From NCBI RefSeq assembly GCF_003290185.1, contig NZ_QNFY01000003.1, forward strand, positions 248,001 to 312,000: a stretch of DNA of 64,000 nucleotides. Direction: 5' to 3'. Origin of the DNA: Chryseobacterium lathyri (lineage in GTDB: Bacteria > Bacteroidota > Bacteroidia > Flavobacteriales > Weeksellaceae). Under the pieces are notes generated by a model that saw only the letters and a program-made list of their open reading frames with translations, had not been told where the DNA came from and searched no databases. The translations under genes and the position numbers were made by a program. Position 1 is the stretch's first letter, and each line of letters opens with the position of its first letter. This document shows, piece after piece, positions 40,600 to 50,109 of this stretch.

Positions 40600-41856
40600 T
40601 TAATTATTGTTTAAAGGGTTTCTGAAACCTACTTTCAGCGTAATTCTTCTGCCAATAGCCACCGGAATAAAGGTTAACAGTACGATAAACTCGCTCGTTG
40701 CCAGTACATTCTGCTCCGGGTTGATATAGGCATCCACGCCGCCGCTTATATCACCGCTGGCCACCATTGGATCAAGAGAGACCTTGGTAATGGTTTCTAA
40801 GTCCTTAACCGTCTCCGGTGCCATAAACCCGGTATTTTCATCGACATATATACGGCCCTTTACTTTAGGGGTTAATGCCGCCTTGGCGAGTTTGATGGCC
40901 TTTTTTATCGTCCGGTTGTTTTCACCATAAGCAAAATCTGAGGTGATTTTAGCGCACGTATGCGTATCATTGATAAATATTCCGGCAGTTGAAGAAATCC
41001 CTCCCAGGTTAACAATAGGGGCAAAATAGATGTAGCCTCTTTCGTCCAGATTATCCAGATCCGTATCTGAATAATCACTCAGCTTATTACCGGAACTTAA
41101 AGCGGGAATAATAAAGGTGCTCTCACCGGCATTAGTAAGATTAAAATCATTAACCTGTTCCCCTGCATTCTGAGAAACAGCCGCCTTAGAAATCATTGCC
41201 GTATAATCTTCAACAGCTGCGTATCCTTTGTACAGCTCATCACGGGTTGACACTGCATAATCGGCACCGATCACTACGGAAATATCAGGACATTCATTTA
41301 AAAGCGTTCTTAAATTAAGAGCCGCCGCCGATGTTCCTGAAAAGCTTCTGCCTTCAATATAAATTTCTGAATAACGGTCTTTGTTCCATTCGGCGTCTGC
41401 CAACCCCTGGGCTTTATAAATGGCATCAATGCTGTCTTTATCAAGTCCAGTTTCTATGGTGGGCGTGTAATCTTCCTCAGGATTTAATGAAACCGAGACC
41501 TGAACAATTTCTCCGGCTTTGTCCCGTAATAATTTGGCCAGATAATTATTGTCCTTATCCACCATCTGCGTCAGGGTTACGCCCTGAGCCACCGGCATAA
41601 AATACACGGTAATGGACGGGTTATGAACGAAAAACCTTCTTAGTCTTTCATATACCAGAACTTTATAGGTCCGGTCATATTCCTGGGTGATGCCTAATGA
41701 TTCTACTTCCTGAATGTTTTTCAGTGTATAAATATTTCCCAGCACCATTTCAGGGGTGGCAACGGCATTCATCACGCTGCCCGTAACCATATCGGCGGAA
41801 GAATTTCTCCTGCCAAGCCCGCCGTTAAGCTTTTGTACGATCAGTCTGGGACGCAT
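40600..41856 (-). CDS. Phage tail sheath protein (DUF2586-like)
   Basis: 418 residues. It starts MRPRLIVQKLNGGLGRRNSS, then MVTGSVMNAVATPEMVLGNI; it carries ALAFDL-type strands in the middle and a C-terminal FIVLLTFIPVAIGRRITLKV, the conserved end of DUF2586 sheath proteins. It forms the contractile sheath around the tube. It overlaps the upstream coiled-coil gene's end by 32 bases. Confidence 0.75.
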   Translation of the reverse strand: MRPRLIVQKLNGGLGRRNSSADMVTGSVMNAVATPEMVLGNIYTLKNIQEVESLGITQEYDRTYKVLVYERLRRFFVHNPSITVYFMPVAQGVTLTQMVDKDNNYLAKLLRDKAGEIVQVSVSLNPEEDYTPTIETGLDKDSIDAIYKAQGLADAEWNKDRYSEIYIEGRSFSGTSAAALNLRTLLNECPDISVVIGADYAVSTRDELYKGYAAVEDYTAMISKAAVSQNAGEQVNDFNLTNAGESTFIIPALSSGNKLSDYSDTDLDNLDERGYIYFAPIVNLGGISSTAGIFINDTHTCAKITSDFAYGENNRTIKKAIKLAKAALTPKVKGRIYVDENTGFMAPETVKDLETITKVSLDPMVASGDISGGVDAYINPEQNVLATSEFIVLLTFIPVAIGRRITLKVGFRNPLNNN

Positions 41857-42364
41857 CTTTTCTGGTTTTAGGGGTTTGAGTTAAATTTTCAATCTGTTTA
41901 TTCGCCGCTTCAAGTTGCTGTTTCAGGCTTTCGTTTTCCTGAACAGCGCCCGAAAGTTTCTCCAGCTCGCCGCCCATTTCGGTAAGCAGGCGGTCTTTTT
42001 CAGCGTATTTTTCACGCAGGGAAATAACGGCAGTAACGGTATCGTCAGTGTCGGCGTTGGCCGGTTCATAATCCTGATCAAGATCACAGACAGAAAGTAC
42101 ATCCTGAATAATTCCTTCTAAAACTTTTCGTGCCGATTCAGAATGATGCAAAGCTTCCTGTAGATCCGGATCGTCCTCGTCCTGAGTCCCTTCACGAAAA
42201 AAGACCTCCGGCTTAGTTTCAAACCTTTTTAAATCGTGGTAATCCTGGGCCGCTTTTTCTTCAAAGAAACACTGTCCATTTTCTGAAATAAAAATTTTAT
42301 TAGCTTCAGGGTATTTTTCAAAAAGCGCATTCGCTTTTTCCTGAAATTTCTTTATATGAGACAT
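41825..42364 (-). CDS. Phage coiled-coil protein, unknown
   Basis: 179 residues. It begins MSHIKKFQEKANALFEKYPE, then has acidic sequence, and a C-terminal coiled coil (DRLLTEMGGELEKLSGAVQE, then NESLKQQLEAANKQIENL) followed by a basic tail. Located ahead of the sheath gene; perhaps a head-tail or assembly factor. A stable hairpin lies just upstream. Confidence 0.6.
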   Translation of the reverse strand: MSHIKKFQEKANALFEKYPEANKIFISENGQCFFEEKAAQDYHDLKRFETKPEVFFREGTQDEDDPDLQEALHHSESARKVLEGIIQDVLSVCDLDQDYEPANADTDDTVTAVISLREKYAEKDRLLTEMGGELEKLSGAVQENESLKQQLEAANKQIENLTQTPKTRKDASQTDRTKA

Positions 42365-42388
42365 GAATTGATTTTTTTTAAGAGTAAA

Positions 42389-42434
42389 CTGGCGGCGTGG
42401 GTTTCCCGTAGAAACGGGAAACCGGTGCTGCCAG
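42389..42434 (-). other. Long hairpin between endolysin and sheath-side genes
   Basis: A ten-base perfect arm (GGTTTCCCGT, 42400-42409) pairs with ACGGGAAACC (42414-42423) around AGAA, and the flanks (CTGGCGGCG with TGCTGCCAG) extend it to almost 20 pairs. Within the leftward operon it could be a partial terminator, an RNA-processing site or an mRNA-stability element. No T run directly follows on the minus strand. Confidence 0.6.
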
Positions 42435-42472
42435 AAAATAAAATAGATATAGAGTTAAAAAAAAGATTTCTT

Positions 42473-42937
42473 CTAATAATTTAGATAGCCTTTAATAGTG
42501 CTTCTTGGGCGTTTTCTCCGGCTTACTTTGAACCCCTCACGGCTACCGGTGTCATTGGTATTTCCTTCTATGGTATAAATAAATTGGTTATCGAAATTCT
42601 CAACGAGACCGGTATGCCCTTGCCCTTTGCCGAAATCCATAATAAAAACAGACCCGATTTGGGGAGTAGAGGATTTTATATTTTGAGTGACTTTATTCCA
42701 AGCGGCTAATACACCGCCTGTTTTGATTGCCGTATTATTAAGATTAAGCTGATTGGAAGCCAGCTCATAACACCAATATACAAAAGCCATACACCACGGG
42801 GCAGGAAAGGTTATCCCTACACTGGATAGATATGTTTTAACAGGCTCACCCCAGTTAGAACCGGGAGGGCTTTCTTGTTTTCCAAGTTGCGATACCGCCA
42901 CCTCTAATGCTTTAATAGATAATTTCATAATGTGCAT
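42473..42937 (-). CDS. CHAP-domain peptidoglycan hydrolase (endolysin)
   Basis: 154 residues (or 151 from the second Met). The catalytic set of a CHAP/NlpC-like fold is visible: Cys in PAPWCMAFVYWCYELA, His in GHTGLVENF, and Asn in IEGNTNDTGS. It has the N-terminal SQLGKQESPPGSNWGEPVKT region of the TIGR02594-type endolysins. It would cut the peptide part of the host cell wall at lysis. No signal peptide, so it needs a holin; the coiled-coil membrane protein at 31533 is a candidate. Confidence 0.75.
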   Translation of the reverse strand: MHIMKLSIKALEVAVSQLGKQESPPGSNWGEPVKTYLSSVGITFPAPWCMAFVYWCYELASNQLNLNNTAIKTGGVLAAWNKVTQNIKSSTPQIGSVFIMDFGKGQGHTGLVENFDNQFIYTIEGNTNDTGSREGFKVSRRKRPRSTIKGYLNY

Positions 42938-42939
42938 TT

Positions 42940-43878
42940 TTAAGCGTTATCAGAAATGAGGGCTCCAAACCCGTACTCCTGCTTTTTATCGCAAAGCCCG
43001 TAACCCTGTAGTCTGAATTCAGATTCCGGGTCGGCATTGGTGGTGTCCTGATATTCCGGTTTGTATAAGATTTTTAATTTTTCCAAGTGCCAGACCGTAT
43101 TCGGGGTGTAGAAAAATGTAGAGGCATATTGATCGCCGTCTTCTTTTACAGAACCCCTTGCTTTAAGCTCCCCGGACTGAGAATACAGCGGAGCCGCGTT
43201 ATTTTCCCACATTCTTATTTTATAGAACCTTTTGAATTCTCCCGTGTCTTTATCGAACTCCAGATTATCCCTGTGGTTGGCCGTTCCCGCCTTGTCAATT
43301 TTAAGGTCGGACCGGTGGTCGGCATTCAGGATCATATTCCAGAAATTGGGTGATTCTGAGGTATCATCATCTATGAGGTTCAATACTTCAATTTCGTTAT
43401 AGAAATTAATGAGGTCCTGAAACGTAAGCCTTTTTCTGCCGTTAAAAACGGGGCCTGTAGTTCTGAGTACCGGCATAGCTCCGGAAACATGCTCAGAGGG
43501 TGCCAGCTTGTTCAGTACATAATCACGTATTCCGATTCTAAAGCCTTGGGAATGCTTAACGCGGACTTCGGATCTCTTGTCAAAAGCGAGTGCCCTTATT
43601 TCGGCATCATTGACTTTTGTCGGGTCCGTGTCCAGCTTATCCCAAGGAATAATGCTGTTTTTTCCGGTCATTGATTTAGCCGTGAACGGAGCCGTGTTAT
43701 TGACATAAAAACCCACATTATTGATGAGTTTATTCTGGCGCAGGCCGTCTGCTGTTTTTGCTCCTTCCGGTGCCGGTTCCAGTGCCACCAGAAATTTATC
43801 ATTATAGTTTTTAAATTCCTTCAGTAATTGCGGAGCCACAAATTTATTCAGGTATAACCCGTCTATTAATTCTGCCAT
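42940..43878 (-). CDS. Major capsid protein
   Basis: 312 residues following the protease gene by 2 bases, the usual place for a capsid protein. It has a long mixed alpha/beta sequence (VNDAEIRALAFDKRSEVRVK, YVLNKLAPSEHVSGAMPVLR) compatible with an HK97-like fold; an EFDKDTGEFKRFYKIRMWEN strand pair follows. Assigned mainly by order and size. Confidence 0.7.
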   Translation of the reverse strand: MAELIDGLYLNKFVAPQLLKEFKNYNDKFLVALEPAPEGAKTADGLRQNKLINNVGFYVNNTAPFTAKSMTGKNSIIPWDKLDTDPTKVNDAEIRALAFDKRSEVRVKHSQGFRIGIRDYVLNKLAPSEHVSGAMPVLRTTGPVFNGRKRLTFQDLINFYNEIEVLNLIDDDTSESPNFWNMILNADHRSDLKIDKAGTANHRDNLEFDKDTGEFKRFYKIRMWENNAAPLYSQSGELKARGSVKEDGDQYASTFFYTPNTVWHLEKLKILYKPEYQDTTNADPESEFRLQGYGLCDKKQEYGFGALISDNA

Positions 43879-43880
43879 TT

Positions 43881-45041
43881 TTATAAGTCAAATTCAGCGT
43901 TAAACAATTTTTCAAATTCCTCTTTGGCCTCTTCATTAAGTCTTTCCAGACCTTTCGGGTCTTTTTCCTGCCAATCGGAGAAGCTCCATTTTTCCCGCCC
44001 GTTTAACAGTTCGTGCCTGTCTTTATCCACAACCGGTTTTTGTCTTTCCAATGCTGCATTGGGATCAGGCTTGCCAGACATTCTTTCGAGTGATTTGGCC
44101 ACCAATGCATAATTCTCAGCAGCATCTTTTTTCCATTCGTCCTTTTCCGCACTGGTAATCTTACCTGATTTCAAGGCCGAAGAAATAAGTACTTCCGCCT
44201 GCGTTTCTCTGAATTCTTTCAATTCATTTTCGAGCGATTCGGCTTTTTTTGCCTTGCCAAGTACATCTTGCAGATGCAGCTCAAATTCTTTATCCGAAGA
44301 CAAGGCGGTTAATGTTCCCGCCAATCCTGCTGCAGCCAAAGCGGCGAAAATTGCTTCTTTTTTCATTTCTGTATGTTGATTTATAGTATTGTTAAAAGCA
44401 GGGTCCGGGTACAGGTTAAAGTAGTCAAAGACTTCCTCCGGGGTTTTATTCTGGATATTTTCGGCATCCTCCTGGTTCTTTCTTTTTTTTGTGGATTTGA
44501 TAACCTTGTCACAGATTCCGAGTTCTAAACACTTATCAGAACTCAGCCAATGATCCTGCCCGGAATCAAACCAATTCTTTATGGTTTCTTCATCTGCCTT
44601 CGTTCTTTCTCCAAATATTTTTCCTAGCCTATCCTCGCAATTTTCAATCTGCTGGATTCCATTTTTAAAATCATTTTTATTTCCGAAACATCCTGAGGTT
44701 ACGGCGTGCATCATAAAAAAGGCATTTTCGTTCATTTCAATTTCATCACCCGCAAGAGCGATTACCCCGCCCATTGATGCTGCCATTCCTTCCACAATGA
44801 CTTTGGTATGCCCTTCTGAATTCAGGATCAGGTCATAAATGGCGAGACCTTCGTACACGGACCCGCCTCCACAGTGCATTCTTATGGTTAAATCATTATG
44901 GGCCGTTAGTGCATCTCTGAAAACCTGTTGAAACCTTTTATAGTCGAACTCATCATATTTTCCGATATACCCGTACATCCTGATTTCACTGCCTCCGGAA
45001 ACCTGATTTTTGAGTTCATAATGAAAGGGTTTTTTAGACAT
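43881..45041 (-). CDS. ClpP-like prohead protease fused to a scaffold-like tail
   Basis: 386 residues. The N-terminal 220 are a ClpP/S14-type protease: GGGSVYEGLAIYDLI, catalytic Ser in EGMAASMGGVIALAGD, and His in FFMMHAVTSGCFG. After a KKRKNQEDAENIQ linker comes a second part starting MKKEAIFAALAAAGLAGTLT (about residue 226), then a helical charged region, typical of a fused scaffold. It matures the head during assembly. It is the first gene of the left arm; the ATG faces the control region. Confidence 0.8.
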   Translation of the reverse strand: MSKKPFHYELKNQVSGGSEIRMYGYIGKYDEFDYKRFQQVFRDALTAHNDLTIRMHCGGGSVYEGLAIYDLILNSEGHTKVIVEGMAASMGGVIALAGDEIEMNENAFFMMHAVTSGCFGNKNDFKNGIQQIENCEDRLGKIFGERTKADEETIKNWFDSGQDHWLSSDKCLELGICDKVIKSTKKRKNQEDAENIQNKTPEEVFDYFNLYPDPAFNNTINQHTEMKKEAIFAALAAAGLAGTLTALSSDKEFELHLQDVLGKAKKAESLENELKEFRETQAEVLISSALKSGKITSAEKDEWKKDAAENYALVAKSLERMSGKPDPNAALERQKPVVDKDRHELLNGREKWSFSDWQEKDPKGLERLNEEAKEEFEKLFNAEFDL

Positions 45042-45089
45042 TTCTTTGATTTTGATAGGACAAAGATTGGCTTAAAAACTCCCTGAAAA

Positions 45090-45206
45090 AAGCTGTCCGT
45101 TAGGGGCTGAATGCTTTCATGTAGTGGCTGTATATTTTTTTGCAGTCACTAACTGCCAGCTTCGGTAAGGTCCTTATATAGAGCAATTTTGTACATATAT
45201 ATAAGG
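45090..45206. promoter_or_regulatory. Central control region between the two phage arms
   Basis: The gap between the divergent protease and terminase genes (45042-45208) is densely symmetrical. AAGCTG...GTTA (45090-45102) pairs with TAAC...CAGCTT (45150-45162); inside it AGTGGCTG (45123-45130) pairs with CAGTCACT (45143-45150). CCTTATATA (45172-45180) and TATATAAGG (45198-45206) are a perfect 9-bp inverted repeat immediately before the terminase ATG. It probably holds divergent late promoters and operators and, being beside the terminase, may contain the packaging site. Confidence 0.55.
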
Positions 45207-45208
45207 AA

Positions 45209-45640
45209 ATGGAAGGGAAGAAAAAGCTGTCAGGTGATGAGAAATATGCCATCGCACAAGATCTTTATCTGGAAACAGACAAAACACAAAAAGAAATTGC
45301 CGGGATCGTGCATGTCACGGAAAAGACACTCGGAAAATGGAAAGCCGAGGGGGAATGGGATATGCTTAAAAGTGCTTCCACAGTTACGGCCAGAAAGATC
45401 ATTGAAAACCTTTATAAAAAGGCACACGCCCTGAGCGAGGACCCTAAAAGCAAGCCTAATGATATCATCCAGATTGCCAACAGCATTGAAAAGCTGTCAA
45501 ACAAAAAAGTAACCATCAGCCAGATCATCAATGTATTTAAGGACTTTACGACCTACGCTTTCACTCAGGATGCAGAACTGGCCAAGGACATCAACCTGCT
45601 GCAAAAAAAATACGTAGACTATAAAATCGGGGAAAAATAA
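45209..45640 (+). CDS. Terminase small subunit
   Basis: 143 residues. The N-terminal helix-turn-helix (AIAQDLYLETDKTQKEIAGI, then VTEKTLGKWKAEGEWD) is DNA-binding; the rest is helical. It recognises phage DNA for packaging. Its stop overlaps the start of the large subunit by a base (TAATG). Confidence 0.8.
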   Translation: MEGKKKLSGDEKYAIAQDLYLETDKTQKEIAGIVHVTEKTLGKWKAEGEWDMLKSASTVTARKIIENLYKKAHALSEDPKSKPNDIIQIANSIEKLSNKKVTISQIINVFKDFTTYAFTQDAELAKDINLLQKKYVDYKIGEK

Positions 45641-47190
45641 TGTCGGCTCCTACCATCACAAAAAGGGATTATAACGAGTGGCTGGAATTCTGTTCACAGG
45701 TCCAGAACAGCGCTTCGGTTGCATTTAACGACACGGAAGAGTTACAGAAATTAAGGATCAAAAAAGCGTTAATGGACTACAATTATTTTGTTAAAACGTA
45801 TTTTGAAATCTACGCCGATGCCGACTGTGCCGACTTTCATATTGAGTTTGCCAATGCCTGCCTTGCTGATCCCAATTTCTTTGGAATTGCAGAATGGCCA
45901 AGGGAACACGCAAAATCTGTTCACCTGACTATTATTATACCTATGTGGCTCATTGCTCACGGTGCTTTAACGGGGATGCTCTTAATGGGTAAAAATGAGG
46001 ATGACGCCTGTAACCTTTTGTCCGATATACAAGCTCAATTACAATATAATAAGCTCTTTGCCCATGATTTTGGAGAGCAGTATAATTTCGGGTCGTGGGA
46101 AAGTGGAGATTTTACAACAAAAGACGGAATCCGTTTTCTTGCATTCGGGCGTGACCAGTCCCCGCGTGGGGCAAGAGAAAACGAAAAACGTCCGAATTAC
46201 GGAGTGGTGGATGATGTGGACGACGATGATATCGTCCATAATCCTAAGCGGGTGGATAAGGTGGTTAAAAAAATATTGGGTGCCATGTATTTTGCCCTGA
46301 GCATCAAAGGAGCCCGTTTTGCGATGGGTGGCAACCGTATCCACCATAATTCAATCCTTGCCAACATCGTGGGTGATACCAAACCCGGTGCTAAAAAAAG
46401 AGAAGGCATTTACCATTCCAAAGTTAAAGCCATTGAAAACGGAAAGCCGGCATGGTGGCAGCGGTATTCATTACAGGAGCTCCTGCGTAAAATCATGAAG
46501 GCGGGACCTGTTCTCGCCAAGCAGGAATTTTTTCATGAAACGGATATTGAAGGAAAAATCTTTAAAAACAAATATTTCCGTTTCGCAAAGCTTCCGCACC
46601 TCGCCAAAATGGATATCATTATCGGGTATTTTGACCCCAGCTTTGAAAACAGCCAGACCTCGGATTTTAAAGCCGTAGCGGTATGGGGACAGGACCGGTT
46701 TAAACGCTACTGTATTAAGAGGTTTACCCGTCGCTGTGAATTGGAGGATGTTTTCCAGTGGATGATCAAGGTAGAGAAAAACCTTCCGCCCGGTGTGGGG
46801 ATTATCTGGTACATGGAAAAACAATTTTATACCCGGCCCGTAAAAAAAGCGCTCAGACGCGCCTGTAAAAAATACAAATACCCACTCAGTGTCTTAACGG
46901 ACGAAAGGCAAAAGCCCAATAAATACACCCGTATGGTCAGGATGGAGCCGGAATATTCCTCCGGTAATGTGGTCTACAATGTAGAAGATGAAAACGACCC
47001 GGATATGGTGGAAGGCAATTTACAGGTCAAGGGAATAGAACCGGGGTACAATACCCCGGATGATGCGCCCGATGCCGACGAGGGAGCGTGGTTCTTCTTA
47101 GATCAGTTTATCGTGTCTGATTCTGAAGATTGGGAAGAAGATTCCCTCGGTATGGGAAAACATGAAAGAAATGAAGATAACGCTTATTAA
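45640..47190 (+). CDS. Terminase large subunit
   Basis: 516 residues. The ATPase Walker A variant is AEWPREHAKSVHL (near residue 88); the Walker B region is YGVVDDVDDDDI; the C-terminal nuclease domain has GYFDPSFENSQTSDF with the metal-binding Asp. It pumps DNA into the head and cuts it. The arrangement with the small subunit and the Mu-like portal is typical. Confidence 0.88.
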   Translation: MSAPTITKRDYNEWLEFCSQVQNSASVAFNDTEELQKLRIKKALMDYNYFVKTYFEIYADADCADFHIEFANACLADPNFFGIAEWPREHAKSVHLTIIIPMWLIAHGALTGMLLMGKNEDDACNLLSDIQAQLQYNKLFAHDFGEQYNFGSWESGDFTTKDGIRFLAFGRDQSPRGARENEKRPNYGVVDDVDDDDIVHNPKRVDKVVKKILGAMYFALSIKGARFAMGGNRIHHNSILANIVGDTKPGAKKREGIYHSKVKAIENGKPAWWQRYSLQELLRKIMKAGPVLAKQEFFHETDIEGKIFKNKYFRFAKLPHLAKMDIIIGYFDPSFENSQTSDFKAVAVWGQDRFKRYCIKRFTRRCELEDVFQWMIKVEKNLPPGVGIIWYMEKQFYTRPVKKALRRACKKYKYPLSVLTDERQKPNKYTRMVRMEPEYSSGNVVYNVEDENDPDMVEGNLQVKGIEPGYNTPDDAPDADEGAWFFLDQFIVSDSEDWEEDSLGMGKHERNEDNAY

Positions 47191-47202
47191 AAATTTTTAA
47201 CA

Positions 47203-47637
47203 ATGCCTTTTTTAACTGAAACCGACTACGAAGTACAGATCCGCAACTGGATCAGGCAGATTATTATTCAAAGAAAAGAAGATGTCCAGCATCAGGCCGA
47301 ACTGGCTGCGCAGGCGGAAATGGAAAGCTACCTGAGACAGCGGTACGATGTGGCCAGGATATTTTCCGCTACCGGAGCCGGTAGAAACGCGCTCATTATC
47401 CTCTATATGGTGGATATCGCCATTTATCACCTTCATGCTAACACGGCGGGAGATGTGATTCCTGAGATGCGGATCATTCGCTACAATGCCGCCAAAGACT
47501 GGTTAAAAGCCGTAGCCAAAGGTGAAATTTCACCGGACTTACCGGAAAAACCGGACGAAGGAGAAAACAGTGAAGGCGGAACAGGAAACCAGATTATTGA
47601 GTTTGGAAGCAACCCCAAATATTCAGAACGCTATTAA
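47203..47637 (+). CDS. DUF1320-like head-completion protein
   Basis: 144 residues. It begins MPFLTETDYEVQIRNWIRQI and continues with a helical QAEMESYLRQRYDVARIFSA region, then NALIILYMVDIAIYHLHANT and IRYNAAKDWLKAVAKGEISP, the layout of DUF1320 (Mu gp36-like) proteins. It probably closes the head-tail junction. An acidic, Gly-rich tail ends the protein. Confidence 0.7.
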   Translation: MPFLTETDYEVQIRNWIRQIIIQRKEDVQHQAELAAQAEMESYLRQRYDVARIFSATGAGRNALIILYMVDIAIYHLHANTAGDVIPEMRIIRYNAAKDWLKAVAKGEISPDLPEKPDEGENSEGGTGNQIIEFGSNPKYSERY

Positions 47638-47658
47638 TCCCCTTTAAACAGTATTTAA

Positions 47659-50109
47659 ATGAAATTAAAAATATCATCAGTCGCCGATTTTTTAACCAAT
47701 ACTTTCGGCGGTGCAAGAGATAAAAACTATGAGCGAGCAGTCACCCAGATGGTGGATGCCATTAAACGACAGCGTACCTTATATAATAAAGAAATTAAAG
47801 ACTGGAAACTCGCAAAAGCACTGGCAATGGACCCCATACTGCCACGCCGGAAAATGCTGGTTGATATTATGGAGGAAGTTCTGGACGATCCGTTTATTTA
47901 TGGGCGCAGCGAAACCCGAAAACTCAGGGTTTCCAATAAATCTGCTGCGATTGTTGATAAGAAAGGGGAAATTAATGAAGAAAAAACCAATCTTATCCAA
48001 AAGCTATGGTTTAAAAACCTGATCAAATACACCCTTGACAGCATATACTTTAGTTATACCCTCATGTACCCGAAAGAGCTGGACGAAAACGGTTTTATCA
48101 AAAAACTTTCTTTTGTTTACCGGGATCATATCGTGCCGGAAACAACAGAGCTTCTTATAAACCCGTATGATTTACAGGGTGAAAATTTTACGGAAGGAAA
48201 TCTTAAAAAGTGGACGCTGTGGGTGAATCATGAGCATTCAATCGGGATTTTAAATAAAACAATCCCGCTGTGGATTTTTAAAAAGCATTCATGGCAGAAC
48301 TGGGACGAGTTCGAGGAAATGTTCGGAATCCCCATGCGTACCGCAAAAGTGGCTTCTACTGATCCGCGCGTTAAAAATGAGGTGGATAAATGGTTAAAGG
48401 ATCTGGGTTCTGCCGGATGGGCCAGATTCCCGGAAGGGGTGGAAATTGATATCAAGGAATCCAACAGCCGCGACAGCTTTAATGTATTTAACGAGAAAAG
48501 AAAAGCCTGTAACGAAGAGCTGGCCAATCTTTTTGACGGGAATTCAGAAACGGCAAAAGATACCGGAAGCCGCGCCAAAACAGGGGAAATTATTAATGGA
48601 ACCCAGAAGCTGATCACGATGGACGATGAAACCTTTGTCATGTTTTTTATCAATGACGATGTTTTGCCCTGGCTCCGCGGATTGGGTTATCCTTTTGATG
48701 AAACCGACACTTGTATCTGGAATGACAACGAAAAATTAACCCCAAAAGAAAGACTGGAAATTTTTAAGGGGGTTAAAGATTTGGGGTATAAAATCAAAAA
48801 GGAACAGATCGAAACGGAGCTGGATGTTGAAATTGTCGGGGAAGTCTCAGGCGGTGAAACACCACCGCCGGCAGCTCCAGAAAACCGTCACGTAAATTTT
48901 AATCCGGGGCTGGCTGCCCCGGCATACATCAATAATACTGTTTTCAGTTTACCAGAAAATGTCAGGGATATAACTCCTGCAGAAGAAAATTTTTTACGGC
49001 AACTGTATGAAAATCCCGGAACGATCAATTGGAGCTATAACGAATTTAAAGCATCACATACTCCGCTCATCAATGCCATAAAACAGGGTTTCGGAAAAAT
49101 AGACTTTGACTTTAACAGAACCGACCACCGCAGGATGAGAGCCTGGATGAATAATATACACCGTTTTGGTGTGGATAAAACACAGGCGGAAGTATACGAA
49201 CTCAACCAGATGTTGAAAGATCCGGAGGTTAAAAGTTTTAACGATTTCAGAAACAAGGCAAAATCCATATTTCCAAACTATAAAGAATTCTACCTTAAAA
49301 CGGAATGGGATCACGCCAATGCCTCCTCCAATATGGCGGCGCGGTACCTTGAAATGATGGACGATGTAGAGATCGCCCCCTATTGGAGATTAAATGCCAT
49401 TATTGATGATGGAACAACAGTGATCTGCCGGGGTCTGGACGGAAAAGTATTTGATAAAAAAGATCCGGATTCGTGGAAATTTCTACCCCCGCTGCATTGG
49501 AAATGCCGCACGGATGCAGAGGATATTTTTGATGATTACGACGGGGAAATTACCGGCTTTGAAGATGCAGTCAAAACAGACCCGGATGGTTGGGCCCGAA
49601 TGCAAAAGCAGGGATTTGATGTCAACTGGGGCGATAGTGACGAAATTTTTACCCGCTCACAAAGTTACCTGAGAAAATTACCGCAAGATTCTACGCCAGT
49701 TGATGTGGACGATCTGGGAGTTACCGATTACGGGCTTGCAGAATGGGCAAAAGTCAAAAAAAATGCATACCCCGAAAAAGCTGTAACGATCAGGAGCCAT
49801 ATGGATAAAACCGGAATGGCAAGGGTAATCACTTCTGAAAATCTGCCGGTTTGGGTAGATGCTGAAGTTTCAAAGCTGGATGATATGCAGTTTACCCAGA
49901 TCAGGGAAACGTTAATGAATCCGGATGAAGTCTACTGGAGTGATTCCGGCAAAGTTCCGCAAACGGTATTTCTAAGGTTTTATGAGGATGGGGCTCTTAA
50001 AGTGGCCACCGAATCTGTCAGGGTAATCAGCTCTGAATTGATCACCGATGCGGATACCGCGCGTAAAGGTCTGCTGGTGAATATTCCAAAAAATAAGACA
50101 AAACAATGA
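47659..50109 (+). CDS. Portal (DUF935-like) fused to head-morphogenesis protein, possible nuclease-like C terminus
   Basis: 816 residues in three parts. About 1-390 is a Mu gp29-like portal (DUF935; DSIYFSYTLMYPKELDENGF, then FKKHSWQNWDEFEEMFGIPM). A Pro-rich linker (GGETPPPAAPENR) follows. About 400-680 is a Mu gpF/SPP1 gp7-like morphogenesis domain with AHASS-type and FLPPLHWKCRTDAEDIFDDY motifs. The last 120 residues (ETLMNPDEVYWSD, VFLRFYEDGALKVATESVRV) resemble the barnase/EndoU/RelE-like (PBECR) nuclease modules often added to gpF. In Mu these are separate genes, so the fusion is notable. The stop overlaps the tape-measure ATG (ATGA). Confidence 0.8.
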   Translation: MKLKISSVADFLTNTFGGARDKNYERAVTQMVDAIKRQRTLYNKEIKDWKLAKALAMDPILPRRKMLVDIMEEVLDDPFIYGRSETRKLRVSNKSAAIVDKKGEINEEKTNLIQKLWFKNLIKYTLDSIYFSYTLMYPKELDENGFIKKLSFVYRDHIVPETTELLINPYDLQGENFTEGNLKKWTLWVNHEHSIGILNKTIPLWIFKKHSWQNWDEFEEMFGIPMRTAKVASTDPRVKNEVDKWLKDLGSAGWARFPEGVEIDIKESNSRDSFNVFNEKRKACNEELANLFDGNSETAKDTGSRAKTGEIINGTQKLITMDDETFVMFFINDDVLPWLRGLGYPFDETDTCIWNDNEKLTPKERLEIFKGVKDLGYKIKKEQIETELDVEIVGEVSGGETPPPAAPENRHVNFNPGLAAPAYINNTVFSLPENVRDITPAEENFLRQLYENPGTINWSYNEFKASHTPLINAIKQGFGKIDFDFNRTDHRRMRAWMNNIHRFGVDKTQAEVYELNQMLKDPEVKSFNDFRNKAKSIFPNYKEFYLKTEWDHANASSNMAARYLEMMDDVEIAPYWRLNAIIDDGTTVICRGLDGKVFDKKDPDSWKFLPPLHWKCRTDAEDIFDDYDGEITGFEDAVKTDPDGWARMQKQGFDVNWGDSDEIFTRSQSYLRKLPQDSTPVDVDDLGVTDYGLAEWAKVKKNAYPEKAVTIRSHMDKTGMARVITSENLPVWVDAEVSKLDDMQFTQIRETLMNPDEVYWSDSGKVPQTVFLRFYEDGALKVATESVRVISSELITDADTARKGLLVNIPKNKTKQ

